Shown: piece by piece, positions 35,442-43,573 of the stretch
Layout of the letters: every line of letters starts with the position of its first letter
How positions within the stretch are numbered: position 1 is the stretch's first letter
From: GCA-003244245 sp050699595
Lineage (GTDB): Bacteria; Actinomycetota; Actinomycetes; Mycobacteriales; Pseudonocardiaceae
Direction: 5' to 3'
DNA: 64,000 nucleotides
Assembly (NCBI GenBank): GCA_050699595.1
Contig: JBOHFI010000031.1
Location: 1 to 64,000, forward strand
The notes under the pieces: generated by a model
Told to the model about the DNA's origin: nothing
Seen by the model: only the letters and a program-made list of their open reading frames with translations
Database searches by the model: none
Made by a program: the position numbers and the translations under genes

Positions 35442-35567
35442 GGTGACTACGTTGCCAGCCACCACTGACAGTTCCCGAGACTACCAAGCAGTCGAGCGCC
35501 CCGGACGTCAGTGCCCTGGTCTGAATTCCCGTGACGGCGGGGGCACACCACGGCTACCGTCGCGGGC

Positions 35568-36071
35568 ATGACCATGCCCCCGCCTCCGGGTGACTACTCG
35601 ACTGGACAGACGCCGCTGCGGGCACCCCGGCCCCAGGAGGTCGAGATCTCCTTCTGGCTCTGGATCGCCACAGTCGTGCTCTGGGTGGTCGGGGCCGTCG
35701 CCGCGTACAGCCAGATCAACCAGATCCGAGCCGAGGCGATTGATCGAGCGCTTGCCCAGAACCCGACGTTGGACCAGTCCACGATCGAGAGAGCCATGGC
35801 GGTTGGGTTCGTCGTCGGGGTCGTGCTGGTGTTGCTCTTCGTGGCCGCCGAGGTGGTCTTCGTGTTCCTGATGCGCGGAGGACGTAACTGGGCGCGGATC
35901 GTGCTGGCCGTGCTCGGCGGTCTGTTCGTGCTGCTCGGGCTGATCGGTCTTGCTATCGGAGGAGGGTCGGTTATCGGGCTGCTCCAGTTGCTGCTGCTCA
36001 TCGGGGCGATTGTGACCATGTTCCTGCCTGCGGCCAATGCCTGGTTTCGGCCCCGGCGCCCCGGCTTCTGA
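35568..36071 (+). CDS. Small integral membrane protein
   Basis: A 167-residue protein: a Pro-rich N-terminus (MTMPPPPGDYSTGQTPL) and four hydrophobic helices (FWLWIATVVLWVVGAVAAYS; VGFVVGVVLVLLFVAAEVVF; IVLAVLGGLFVLLGLIGLAI; GLLQLLLLIGAIVTMFL), with a basic end. Common in actinomycetes, with no known function. A very stable hairpin follows 19 bases after the stop. Confidence 0.8.
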   Translation: MTMPPPPGDYSTGQTPLRAPRPQEVEISFWLWIATVVLWVVGAVAAYSQINQIRAEAIDRALAQNPTLDQSTIERAMAVGFVVGVVLVLLFVAAEVVFVFLMRGGRNWARIVLAVLGGLFVLLGLIGLAIGGGSVIGLLQLLLLIGAIVTMFLPAANAWFRPRRPGF

Positions 36072-36089
36072 GGGTCTGGGTGCACCTGT

Positions 36090-36151
36090 GATCGTCGAAA
36101 GTGAGCTGTCACCATGCAAGTTCGCATGGTGACAGCTCACTTTCGACGATC
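36090..36151. terminator. Perfect 28-bp stem hairpin
   Basis: Arms 36090-36117 and 36124-36151 are perfectly complementary over 28 bases with a 6-base loop (AAGTTC). It sits right after the membrane protein gene and upstream of the hemL unit, so it may terminate. The length is unusual for a terminator; a palindromic repeat element is an alternative. Confidence 0.7.
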
Positions 36152-36278
36152 GTGGAGCCGTGTTGGCGGCGGAGCGGTCGGCCGATATCGCACTCGCGGA
36201 TCACGGGTGACCACGTTGCCGGCGATCATATTCAGTCCCGATGACCAACGGCGGGAGGTGTCATGGCAGGGTGCTGGT

Positions 36279-36554
36279 GTGGCTTTAGTGACGTCGACGC
36301 GCGCCGGCGATCAGGGCCCGCCGCGGGTCGTGATCGCCGTGGCCGAGGTGTTGGCTGCCATCGTGCTCGCCGGGCTTGCCTGGTGGTGCTGGCATCGCGG
36401 CGTGCACGTCACGATGCGCCGGGGCGTCGCGCTCAGTCGCGTCGAGGGAAGCTGGTGGGCCGCCGCGACCGGCGTAGCCATCATTGCCGGGATCCTGCTA
36501 CTCGATGCAACCCGCAAGGTGCTCTTCACACCCAGCGAAGACCGGCTCGCGTGA
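36279..36554 (+). CDS. Small membrane protein coupled to hemL
   Basis: About 91 residues from the GTG at 36279, with two hydrophobic helices (VVIAVAEVLAAIVLAGLAWW and WWAAATGVAIIAGILLLDA) around a basic loop. Its TGA overlaps the hemL GTG. A good ribosome site (GGGAGG) lies before an ATG at 36263 in the hemL frame, so the true start of this gene is uncertain; GTG 36288 is another option. Function unknown. Confidence 0.6.
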   Translation: MALVTSTRAGDQGPPRVVIAVAEVLAAIVLAGLAWWCWHRGVHVTMRRGVALSRVEGSWWAAATGVAIIAGILLLDATRKVLFTPSEDRLA

Positions 36555-37861
36555 GCGCCACCGAGTCGGCCCGGCTGTTCGACCGGGCCAGCGCGGTGAT
36601 CCCCGGCGGGGTGAACTCCCCGGTCCGGGCTTTCCGCGCGGTCGGTGGCACGCCGCGCTTCATGGTCGAAGCGGCGGGGCCCTACCTGTGGGACGTCGAC
36701 GGCAACCGCTACGTCGATCTGGTCTCGTCCTGGGGACCGATGATCCTGGGTCACGCGCACCCCGCAGTGGTGGAGGCGGTCCGGGCGGCTGCCACGCGCG
36801 GGTTGTCCTTCGGCACCCCCACAATCGGGGAGATCGAGCTCGCCGAGGAGATCGTGCGCCGAGTCACCCCGGTCGAGCAGGTCAGGCTGGTCAACTCCGG
36901 CACCGAAGCGACCATGAGCGCGATCCGGCTGGCCCGGGGCATCACCGGGCGCCCGGTGGTGGTCAAGTTCGCCGGGCACTACCACGGGCACGTCGACGCG
37001 CTGCTCGTCGCCGCCGGCTCCGGCGTCGCCACTTTCGGGCTGCCCAGTAGCCCCGGCATCACCGGCGCGCAGGCCGCTGACACGATCGTGGCGCCCTACA
37101 ACGACCTCGACGCCCTCCGCGCCCTGTTCGCCGAGCGGGGAACCGAGATCGCCGCTGTCATCGCCGAGGCGGCCGCTGGGAACATGGGCGTGGTACCACC
37201 CGATCCCGGCTTCAACGCCGCGTTGCGCGAACTGTGCCACGCCCACGGTGCACTGCTGATCCTGGACGAGGTGATGACCGGGTTCCGGGTCTCGGCCGCG
37301 GGCTGGTTCGGGCTCGAGCGCGTGCGTGCCGACCTCTACACCTTCGGCAAGGTGATGTCCGGTGGGTTGCCGGCCGCGGCGTTCGGTGGCGCCGCGGAAC
37401 TGATGGCCTACCTCGCGCCGGCGGGGCCGGTGTACCAGGCGGGCACGCTGTCCGGAAACCCGGTGGCGGTGGCCGCCGGGCTGGCCACCCTGCGGACCGC
37501 CGACCGGGACGTCTACGCCCGGTTGGACGTCGCGGCCACCCGGCTGGCCGGGCTGCTCGACCAGGCCTTGGACGCCGAGGGCGTGCCACATCTGGTGCAG
37601 ACCGCAGGCTCGCTGCTCAGCGTGTTCTTCACGGACCCCACCACCGGGCCGGTGCGGGACTACGCCGGGGTGCAGGCCACCCAGACCTGGCGCTTCCCGG
37701 CGTTCTTCCACGCGCTGCTCGCCCACGGTGTCTACGCCCCGCCCAGCGCGTTCGAGTCCTGGTTCGTCTGCGCGGCACTGGACACCGAGGCCTTCGAGGT
37801 GATCGCCGCCGCGCTGCCGCACGCCGCCCGAGCCGCCGCCCACGCTCGGGAAGGCGCATGA
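36551..37861 (+). CDS. hemL: Glutamate-1-semialdehyde 2,1-aminomutase
   Basis: A 436-residue PLP enzyme that makes 5-aminolevulinate from the HemA product. VIPGGVNSPVRAF, SGTEATMSAIRLARG, KFAGHYHGHVDALLV, LILDEVMTGFRV, and the PLP lysine in TFGKVMSGGLPAAAFGG are all present. The GTG at 36551 overlaps the preceding stop; its TGA overlaps the next ATG. It heads the cytochrome c maturation cluster, matching Rv0524 in order. Confidence 0.95.
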   Translation: MSATESARLFDRASAVIPGGVNSPVRAFRAVGGTPRFMVEAAGPYLWDVDGNRYVDLVSSWGPMILGHAHPAVVEAVRAAATRGLSFGTPTIGEIELAEEIVRRVTPVEQVRLVNSGTEATMSAIRLARGITGRPVVVKFAGHYHGHVDALLVAAGSGVATFGLPSSPGITGAQAADTIVAPYNDLDALRALFAERGTEIAAVIAEAAAGNMGVVPPDPGFNAALRELCHAHGALLILDEVMTGFRVSAAGWFGLERVRADLYTFGKVMSGGLPAAAFGGAAELMAYLAPAGPVYQAGTLSGNPVAVAAGLATLRTADRDVYARLDVAATRLAGLLDQALDAEGVPHLVQTAGSLLSVFFTDPTTGPVRDYAGVQATQTWRFPAFFHALLAHGVYAPPSAFESWFVCAALDTEAFEVIAAALPHAARAAAHAREGA

Positions 37862-38460
37862 GCCGTACCGTGGTCCACCTGCTGCGACACGGCGAGGTGC
37901 ACAACCCGGAGGGGGTCCTCTACGGTCGGCTACCCGGTTTCCGGCTCTCCGGGGTGGGCGTGCACCAAGCCGATCAGGTCGCGGCGCATCTGAGCGACCA
38001 CGATGTGGTGCACGTGGTCGCCTCGCCGTTGCTCCGGGCGCAACAGACCGCGTCGCCGATCGCCGCGGGGCACGGCCTGGACCTGGTCACCGATGAGGAG
38101 CTGATCGAGGCGGATAACGTCTTCGCGGGCACCCGAGTGTCGGTCGAGCTGCGCGACCCGCGGAACTGGCTCGCGTTGCGCAACCCGTTCCGGCCGTCCT
38201 GGGGCGAGCCGTACCGGCAGATCGCGACCCGGATGCTCGCCGCCGTGCACCGGGCCCGCGACCGGGCCGCCGGGTATGAAGCGGTCTGCGTGTCGCACCA
38301 GTTGCCGATCTGCGCGGCGGTCCGGCAGCTGACCGGGCAGCGGCTCTGGCACGACCCGCGCCGCCGTCGGTGCTCGGTGGCGTCGTTGACCAGCCTGGTG
38401 TTCACCGAGAGGGCACTGGTCGACGTCGTCTACAGCCAACCCGCGGTGACCAGCGCATGA
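37858..38460 (+). CDS. Histidine phosphatase family protein (phosphoglycerate mutase-like)
   Basis: A 200-residue protein with the phosphoacceptor motif LLRHGEVHNPEG, VVASPLLRAQQTA and the second catalytic His in CVSHQLPI. It lies between hemL and resA, with ATGA overlaps on both sides, as Rv0525 does in M. tuberculosis. The substrate is unknown; a role in haem or cytochrome c maturation is suggested only by position. Confidence 0.9.
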   Translation: MSRTVVHLLRHGEVHNPEGVLYGRLPGFRLSGVGVHQADQVAAHLSDHDVVHVVASPLLRAQQTASPIAAGHGLDLVTDEELIEADNVFAGTRVSVELRDPRNWLALRNPFRPSWGEPYRQIATRMLAAVHRARDRAAGYEAVCVSHQLPICAAVRQLTGQRLWHDPRRRRCSVASLTSLVFTERALVDVVYSQPAVTSA

Positions 38461-39032
38461 GGCGCGCACTGTTGCTCTTCGCGGCGATTCTTCTACTGGC
38501 CGGGTGCGCCACCGGGACCGACGTGGTGGCCCGCGGCGGCACCTTCGAGTTCGTCTCACCCGGCGGCAAGACCGACATCCTCTACGACCCACCGGCCACC
38601 CGGGGCACCGTCGGCGAGCTGTCTGGGGACAGCCTCACCGAACCCGGGACGACGGTGTCGCTCGCGCGCTACCCCAACCAGGCGGTGGTGCTCAACATCT
38701 GGGGCTCGTGGTGCGGACCGTGCCGGTCCGAGGCCACCGACCTGGTTCGGGTCGCCGACACGACGGCGAGCCAGGGCGTGCGGTTCGTCGGGATCGACGT
38801 GCGGGACGGCCGGTCCGCCGGGGCGGACTTCGCCCGCGACTTCGGGCTGACCTACCCGTCGATCTTCGACCCCCCCGGCCGCACGCTGTTCGCGCTGCGC
38901 GGTATCCCGCGTTCGGTAGTGCCCTTGACGGTCGTGCTCGACCGCCACCACCGGGTCGCCGCGGTATTCCTGCACGCCATGCACGCCCGAGATCTCCAGC
39001 CCGTGGTCCAGCGCATCGCGGGCGAACACTGA
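38457..39032 (+). CDS. TlpA/ResA-like thiol-disulfide oxidoreductase, lipoprotein
   Basis: A 191-residue extracytoplasmic thioredoxin-fold protein. A lipobox (LLLAGC) is near the N-terminus; the redox motif WCGPC is in LNIWGSWCGPCRSEA, with cis-Pro in SVVPLTVVLD. It would reduce the apocytochrome c haem-binding cysteines with electrons from CcdA. In related genomes ccdA follows at once; here about 8 kb separate the two. Confidence 0.93.
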   Translation: MRRALLLFAAILLLAGCATGTDVVARGGTFEFVSPGGKTDILYDPPATRGTVGELSGDSLTEPGTTVSLARYPNQAVVLNIWGSWCGPCRSEATDLVRVADTTASQGVRFVGIDVRDGRSAGADFARDFGLTYPSIFDPPGRTLFALRGIPRSVVPLTVVLDRHHRVAAVFLHAMHARDLQPVVQRIAGEH

Positions 39033-39172
39033 TATCTATATCGTCACCTATGCAATGCCGGTGAATGAGATTCGGTGACCGGGCGGAAGGGATCGCCTGC
39101 GCACTGTGTCCGAACCCGAGAAATACCACGGCGTCAGTGCTCGGGTGGCTGCGTCGCGGTTAGCATTCGCGG

Positions 39173-42100
39173 ATGGCGCTTCAGCTGCCGGACGGTGTGC
39201 GGCTGCGGCGCACCTTGGCCGAACACGACGGCAGGATCGGGCGCATCGACTGGTCGCCGGACGGGCGACTGCTCGCGACAGCGTCGGCGGACGGCACTGT
39301 CGGCATCTGGGACACCGATTTCTGCGCGTGCCTGCGAGACATCCGCGTCCATGACGGCGGCGTGGTGGCTACAGCTTTCGATCCGGAGGGACGCATCCTC
39401 GCTACAGGGAGCAACGACGGCGTAACAAGGTTGTGGGATGTGGACAGTGGTGAATTGCGCACCACGCTCCGCAGCAGTGCCTGCTATGCCGTCGCATTCA
39501 GCCCACGAAGCCGCATCCTGGCGACTGCGGGTGACTCGCGAAAAGTCACACTGTGGGAGCTCTCCACGGGGGTTGAGCTACGCCAGCTTACCGAACACCA
39601 CGGTAGTGACGTCGCTTGCGTGGCCTTCGACGCCGAGGGCGGCATGCTCGCGATGGGAAGTCACGACGGTGAGATCACGCTGTGGGAGTTGTGGGGGGTC
39701 CCGGGCGGGTCGCAGCTCCGAGCTCTCGACGGGCATTCAGGGGCGGTCTTCGCGGTCGCTTTCCATCCGGATGGCGGGATACTGGCCAGTGCGGGCCAGG
39801 ATCGCACAGTAAGACTGTGGGATGTGGCTACGGGTAGCGCCGTCTCGGTTCTTGAGGGCCACACCGACGGAGTGCCGGCCCTCTCGTTCTCCTATGATGG
39901 TCGGTTGCTCGCGTCGAATAGTGATGACGGCACCGTACGACTCTGGGAGACCGAGAGCGGACTGTGCCGGGCAGTCCTGTCCACACCGATCGGGTTGCGA
40001 TTTCGGGTGCCGAACGTCGCGTTCCACCCACACTCGCCGATCTTGGCGACAGTTGCGTCAGACACTGAATCCTCGACCGAAGACGATCGCGTCGTGCACC
40101 TGTGGGATATCGATATCGACCGTCTGCTCGCGAATTCCGCTACTTCCAGCGTCAGCTATACGACGGCGAAGATCGTGCTCGTCGGTGAGCCTGGCGTGGG
40201 GAAGACCGGGCTGGGGTGGCGGCTTGCGCACGGCGAGTATGCCGAGCACTCCCCGACGCACGGCCAGCAGTTCTGGCTGCTCGACGAGCTCGGCAGTACC
40301 ACGCCTGAGGGCACGGAGCGCACCGCGATCCTGTGGGACCTCACCGGGCAGCCCGACTATCGGTTGATCCACATGTTGTACTCGGACGACGCCGACCTGG
40401 CCCTCGTGTTGTTCGATCCGAGGCGCGTGGACGACCCACTGCGCGGCGTCGAGTACTGGCTGCGCCAGCTCGGGCGGGATCGTTCGGTCATCCTGGTCTC
40501 GGGCCGCGGTGACGCCGACCCCGATGCGCCTCGGCTGGCCCCCGAGGAGATCACGCTGTTCTGCGCCGAGCGCGGCATCGTGGGATACGTGGCCACCAGC
40601 GCGCTGAAAGGTGATGGTCTGGACGAGCTGGTCGAGCGGATGCGCGCGGCGATCCGCTGGGACGAGCGGCTGACGACGGTCACCACGCAGACTTTCACCC
40701 GCATCAAGAACCATGTGTTGGAACTGAAGGAGGGGCCCGGCTCGGAGAAGGCGATCCTCAGCCTTGCCGAACTGCGGGCGCGCCTGGCACAGGAGTATCC
40801 CGCTGCCGAATTCACCGACGACGAGCTGCTGACGGCGGTGCGCCACCTGTCGAACCACGGTTATGTCGCGCAGCTGCGCACCTCGCGCGGCGAGCTGCGG
40901 ATCCTGCTCGCGCCGGTGCTGCTGAACAATCTCGCCGCGTCGATGGTCCTGGAGGCGCGGGGCAATCCGAGAGACCTGGGCTCGCTGGAGGAGCAGCGAG
41001 TGCTCACCGGCGGGTACCACTTCCCGGAGCTGGACGGGCTGTCCAGCGAGGAGCGAGAGGTGCTGCTCGACTCGGCTGTCGCGATGTTCCTGGAGCACTC
41101 GGTCTGCTTCCGCGAGACCGATCCGCTCACCACGCACTCCTATCTGGTGTTTCCGGCGCTCATCAATCTCAAGAAACCGGTGGTCGCCGACGAGCAGCCC
41201 ATCGACGAGGGTGCCGCGTACACGGTGAGTGGCGCGGTGGAGAACGTCTACGCCTCGCTGGTGGTACTGCTGGGGTACACCAGCGCGTTCACCCGGACCA
41301 ACCAATGGCGCGACCACGCTCGTTACGTCGTGGGTGACGGCCTGGTGTGCGGCCTGCGCAAAGAAGCCGAGCGCGAGGGTGAGCTGGGCTTCGTGCTCTA
41401 CTTCGGCACAGGCGTGGGAGCGCCGATTCGGACCTTGTTCCAGAGCCTGTTCGAGAGCTTCCTGGCCCGCCGCGAGCTGACCGTCCGTCGCTACGAGGCG
41501 GTGCGGTGCGCTGAGGACCACCAGCTTAACCGGGCCGTCTTGCGAGAGCGGTTCGCCAAAGGCGCTGACCACGCGTTCTGCCCTGACTGTGGGCGGTGGG
41601 TCGCGCTGCCTCCGGCTGATGCCCCGATCGAGCTCACCCAGGAGCAGGCCGCCGACCATCAGACCCAGCGCCGGGCGGCCAGCCTGCGGTCACGGTTCGA
41701 GCAGGCGCTGTTCCGGCTCACGACCTACGTCAAGCAGGAAGAGATCCCGGCCCCGGACTGCTTCATCAGCTACGCCTGGGGCGACGAACGCCAGGAGCGC
41801 TGGGTGGAGCACGAACTCGCCACTGACCTGCGCAAGGCGGGGATCACCGTGATACTCGACCGGTGGGAGACGCGCATCGGCACGAGTCTGACCCGGTTCG
41901 TGGAGCGCATCCACAGCGCCCAGAAGGTCATCGTGGTAGGCACGCCGCTCTACCGCACAAAGTACGACAACGATCAACCGATGGGCGCCTTCGTGGTGGC
42001 CGCAGAGGGTGACCTCATCGGGCAGCGGATGATCGGTTCCGAGGCTGACAAGGAGAGTGTCCTGCCCGTGCTCCTGGACGGGACTGTGGAGTCCTCATTC

Positions 42101-42253
42101 CCGCCACTGCTGCAAGGCCGGGTCTGCGCCGACTTTCGACTGGCGCAGCGATACCTGCCGACGGTGTTCGACCTGGTCGTGAGCCTTTACCAGCTCTCGT
42201 CCGACGATCGCGTCCGCGCGCTGCGGCTGCAGTTCATCGACGGACGGCCCTAG
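39173..42253 (+). CDS. WD40 - Roc-like GTPase - COR-like - TIR domain protein
   Basis: A 1026-residue multidomain protein. Seven WD40 repeats (about 1-320; e.g. GTVRLWETESG) form one propeller. A Ras-of-complex GTPase follows: P-loop GEPGVGKT at 338-345, switch WDLTGQPDYR, then ILVSGRGDAD. Residues about 510-800 are COR-like and helical, with a CPDC knuckle near 805. The C-terminus is a TIR/SEFIR domain from about 862 (DCFISYAWGDERQERWVEHE). This resembles STAND/Roc-type sensors of bacterial conflict or signalling systems: propeller senses, GTPase switches, TIR acts. TIR catalysis is not proven. It opens the island inserted in the cytochrome c cluster. Confidence 0.87.
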   Translation: MALQLPDGVRLRRTLAEHDGRIGRIDWSPDGRLLATASADGTVGIWDTDFCACLRDIRVHDGGVVATAFDPEGRILATGSNDGVTRLWDVDSGELRTTLRSSACYAVAFSPRSRILATAGDSRKVTLWELSTGVELRQLTEHHGSDVACVAFDAEGGMLAMGSHDGEITLWELWGVPGGSQLRALDGHSGAVFAVAFHPDGGILASAGQDRTVRLWDVATGSAVSVLEGHTDGVPALSFSYDGRLLASNSDDGTVRLWETESGLCRAVLSTPIGLRFRVPNVAFHPHSPILATVASDTESSTEDDRVVHLWDIDIDRLLANSATSSVSYTTAKIVLVGEPGVGKTGLGWRLAHGEYAEHSPTHGQQFWLLDELGSTTPEGTERTAILWDLTGQPDYRLIHMLYSDDADLALVLFDPRRVDDPLRGVEYWLRQLGRDRSVILVSGRGDADPDAPRLAPEEITLFCAERGIVGYVATSALKGDGLDELVERMRAAIRWDERLTTVTTQTFTRIKNHVLELKEGPGSEKAILSLAELRARLAQEYPAAEFTDDELLTAVRHLSNHGYVAQLRTSRGELRILLAPVLLNNLAASMVLEARGNPRDLGSLEEQRVLTGGYHFPELDGLSSEEREVLLDSAVAMFLEHSVCFRETDPLTTHSYLVFPALINLKKPVVADEQPIDEGAAYTVSGAVENVYASLVVLLGYTSAFTRTNQWRDHARYVVGDGLVCGLRKEAEREGELGFVLYFGTGVGAPIRTLFQSLFESFLARRELTVRRYEAVRCAEDHQLNRAVLRERFAKGADHAFCPDCGRWVALPPADAPIELTQEQAADHQTQRRAASLRSRFEQALFRLTTYVKQEEIPAPDCFISYAWGDERQERWVEHELATDLRKAGITVILDRWETRIGTSLTRFVERIHSAQKVIVVGTPLYRTKYDNDQPMGAFVVAAEGDLIGQRMIGSEADKESVLPVLLDGTVESSFPPLLQGRVCADFRLAQRYLPTVFDLVVSLYQLSSDDRVRALRLQFIDGRP

Positions 42254-42269
42254 AGCCCGCAGGCGTCGA

Positions 42270-42422
42270 TCAGGCTGCGGTGACGGTGAAGACGTTGATC
42301 GCCGAGGGCACGGGGATGGGTTCGCCGTGCTCGCGCATGACCTCCAGGTGGCCGGCGATCGCGGTGCGCATCAGGGCGACGCATTCCTCGTAGGTGGCCG
42401 CAGCAGCGACACAGCCCGGGAA
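42270..42422 (-). pseudogene. HicB antitoxin, C-terminal fragment
   Basis: Read leftwards the frame gives FPGCVAAAATYEECVALM, then RTAIAGHLEVMREHGEPIPV and PSAINVFTVTAA before TGA. This is the second half of a HicB partial RNase H-fold antitoxin. The first half (expected KYVV..Y.A..PDL) is missing; a first-half fragment of the same family lies at 60462-60638. No HicA toxin was found next to it. Confidence 0.6.
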
Positions 42423-43029
42423 ACGGACCGGTGGCAACACCGGCACCGCGCCCGGCGCCTACCCTACTGGCCACCGGCGACCCGCTCCACGCCGCCGCTC
42501 ACCAGCACCTTGCGGACATCGCGCATCTGCGGCACCGGATCAACACCCTTCTGGTGCGCACCGACAGCCCGTAGAGAGGGTGGAAATCCTCCCCTCAATC
42601 CGCCCTTGACAGCACGTGATCGCGTGATTGCCGTGCGTGTCTGAAGCCGGGAGAGTTACCAGCACGCCGCCGCTGGTCACCTCATAATATCCCGGAGCGG
42701 CGGTGAGTGGCGGCGGCCCCGCTTCTCGGGCGACACAACCGCGCGGGGTCGCCGCCTTCCACACGACAGATCGGATCGGGGGAGTACCGCTGTGGACCGA
42801 GACGACGCCCCGCGGCGAGTGTGCCCGCGGGTGCCTGCTCCTCTGTTCGCCACCACGATCACGAGCGGTCTGTCCTGGGCACTGTGTATGACCTGTGTGA
42901 TCGGTATCCCCATCCCTGGCCCTAGGGGCACCGCCCTCTGAATCGCTGGCCTGCCGCCGGTAGAGCGCTGACCCCCCGCGTCGGCTCCCGGTGGCTGGCC
43001 AGCCCCCACAACCCGAGGTGACACCCACC
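42423..43029. other. Region of gene remnants without an intact gene
   Basis: On the plus strand at about 42465-42576 a frame ends in HLADIAHLRHRINTLLVRTD, a tail typical of some actinomycete hypothetical proteins; a related tail recurs near 43470-43520 (RISILVCTDN). The rest shows no convincing coding frame, although long chance frames exist on both strands. Confidence 0.4.
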
Positions 43030-43302
43030 ATGCCACTACCGTTGGCTTCCCACCCCCCGCGCGACGCCGACGGCACCCTCATTCCCCTGCAGAGCCGCGT
43101 TGAACAGGTCACGGTGGACAAAAACCACGAAGCATTACCATCCCGGTTACACCAGCAAAGCCAGGTCATCGGCCAGAGCCGCTACCTGCTATATGTGCGA
43201 TTCGAGCCAGATTACCGGCTGGTCTGCCTACGGCCCCACCTCGTGCGCGTGATCGAAAAGCCGGACGACGGCGTTGACGGCGATGCACTGAACAGACGGT
43301 AA
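43030..43302 (+). CDS. Conserved small actinobacterial protein of unknown function
   Basis: A 90-residue protein starting MPLPLASHPPRDADGTLIPL, with VEQVTVDKNHEALPSRLHQQ and YLLYVRFEPDYRLVCLRPHL. I recall similar short proteins in Pseudonocardiaceae near mobile or regulatory genes, but know no function. It appears to be a beta-rich soluble protein. Base composition is lower in GC than in the core genes. Confidence 0.5.
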   Translation: MPLPLASHPPRDADGTLIPLQSRVEQVTVDKNHEALPSRLHQQSQVIGQSRYLLYVRFEPDYRLVCLRPHLVRVIEKPDDGVDGDALNRR

Positions 43303-43330
43303 ATCTCCGAATTTGTGACGCTTCTAGTGT

Positions 43331-43392
43331 CGCCGAGTTCGACAGGAGGGCTGTCAGGGGCCATTTGAGCAGCGCTCCTGTCGAACTCGGCG
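43331..43392. other. 18-bp inverted repeat hairpin
   Basis: CGCCGAGTTCGACAGGAG at 43331-43348 is perfectly repeated inverted at 43375-43392, with a 26-base loop. It lies in a 270-base gap without a gene, after the small protein gene. It may be a terminator or part of a palindromic repeat. Confidence 0.65.
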
Positions 43393-43573
43393 CATGGAGA
43401 GCCGTCTTGGTGATCAAGGACTCGTCGTGGTCGGGGTACGTGGGGGTGCTGCCAGGTGCGCTGGCGCATCTCGCGCCATTCCGGGCACCGGATCAGCATC
43501 CTGGTGTGTACCGACAACTTGTGGGAAGGGTTCGAATCCCCTCGCTGATACAGTAAGTAAGGCGATCGATCGA

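Noticed and set aside
36263..36551. hemL starting at ATG 36263, which has the better ribosome site
   Set aside because: The extra 96 residues are Arg/Cys-rich shadow of a membrane protein in another frame; HemL homology begins at the GTG at 36551.
43500..43560. tRNA-like T-loop (GGGTTCGAATCCC) near 43525, with a possible acceptor pair ATCAGC/GCTGAT
   Set aside because: Only about 60 bases separate the possible acceptor strands, the T-stem has a mismatch and no D or anticodon arm can be drawn; the segment matches a protein-tail remnant seen again near 42530.
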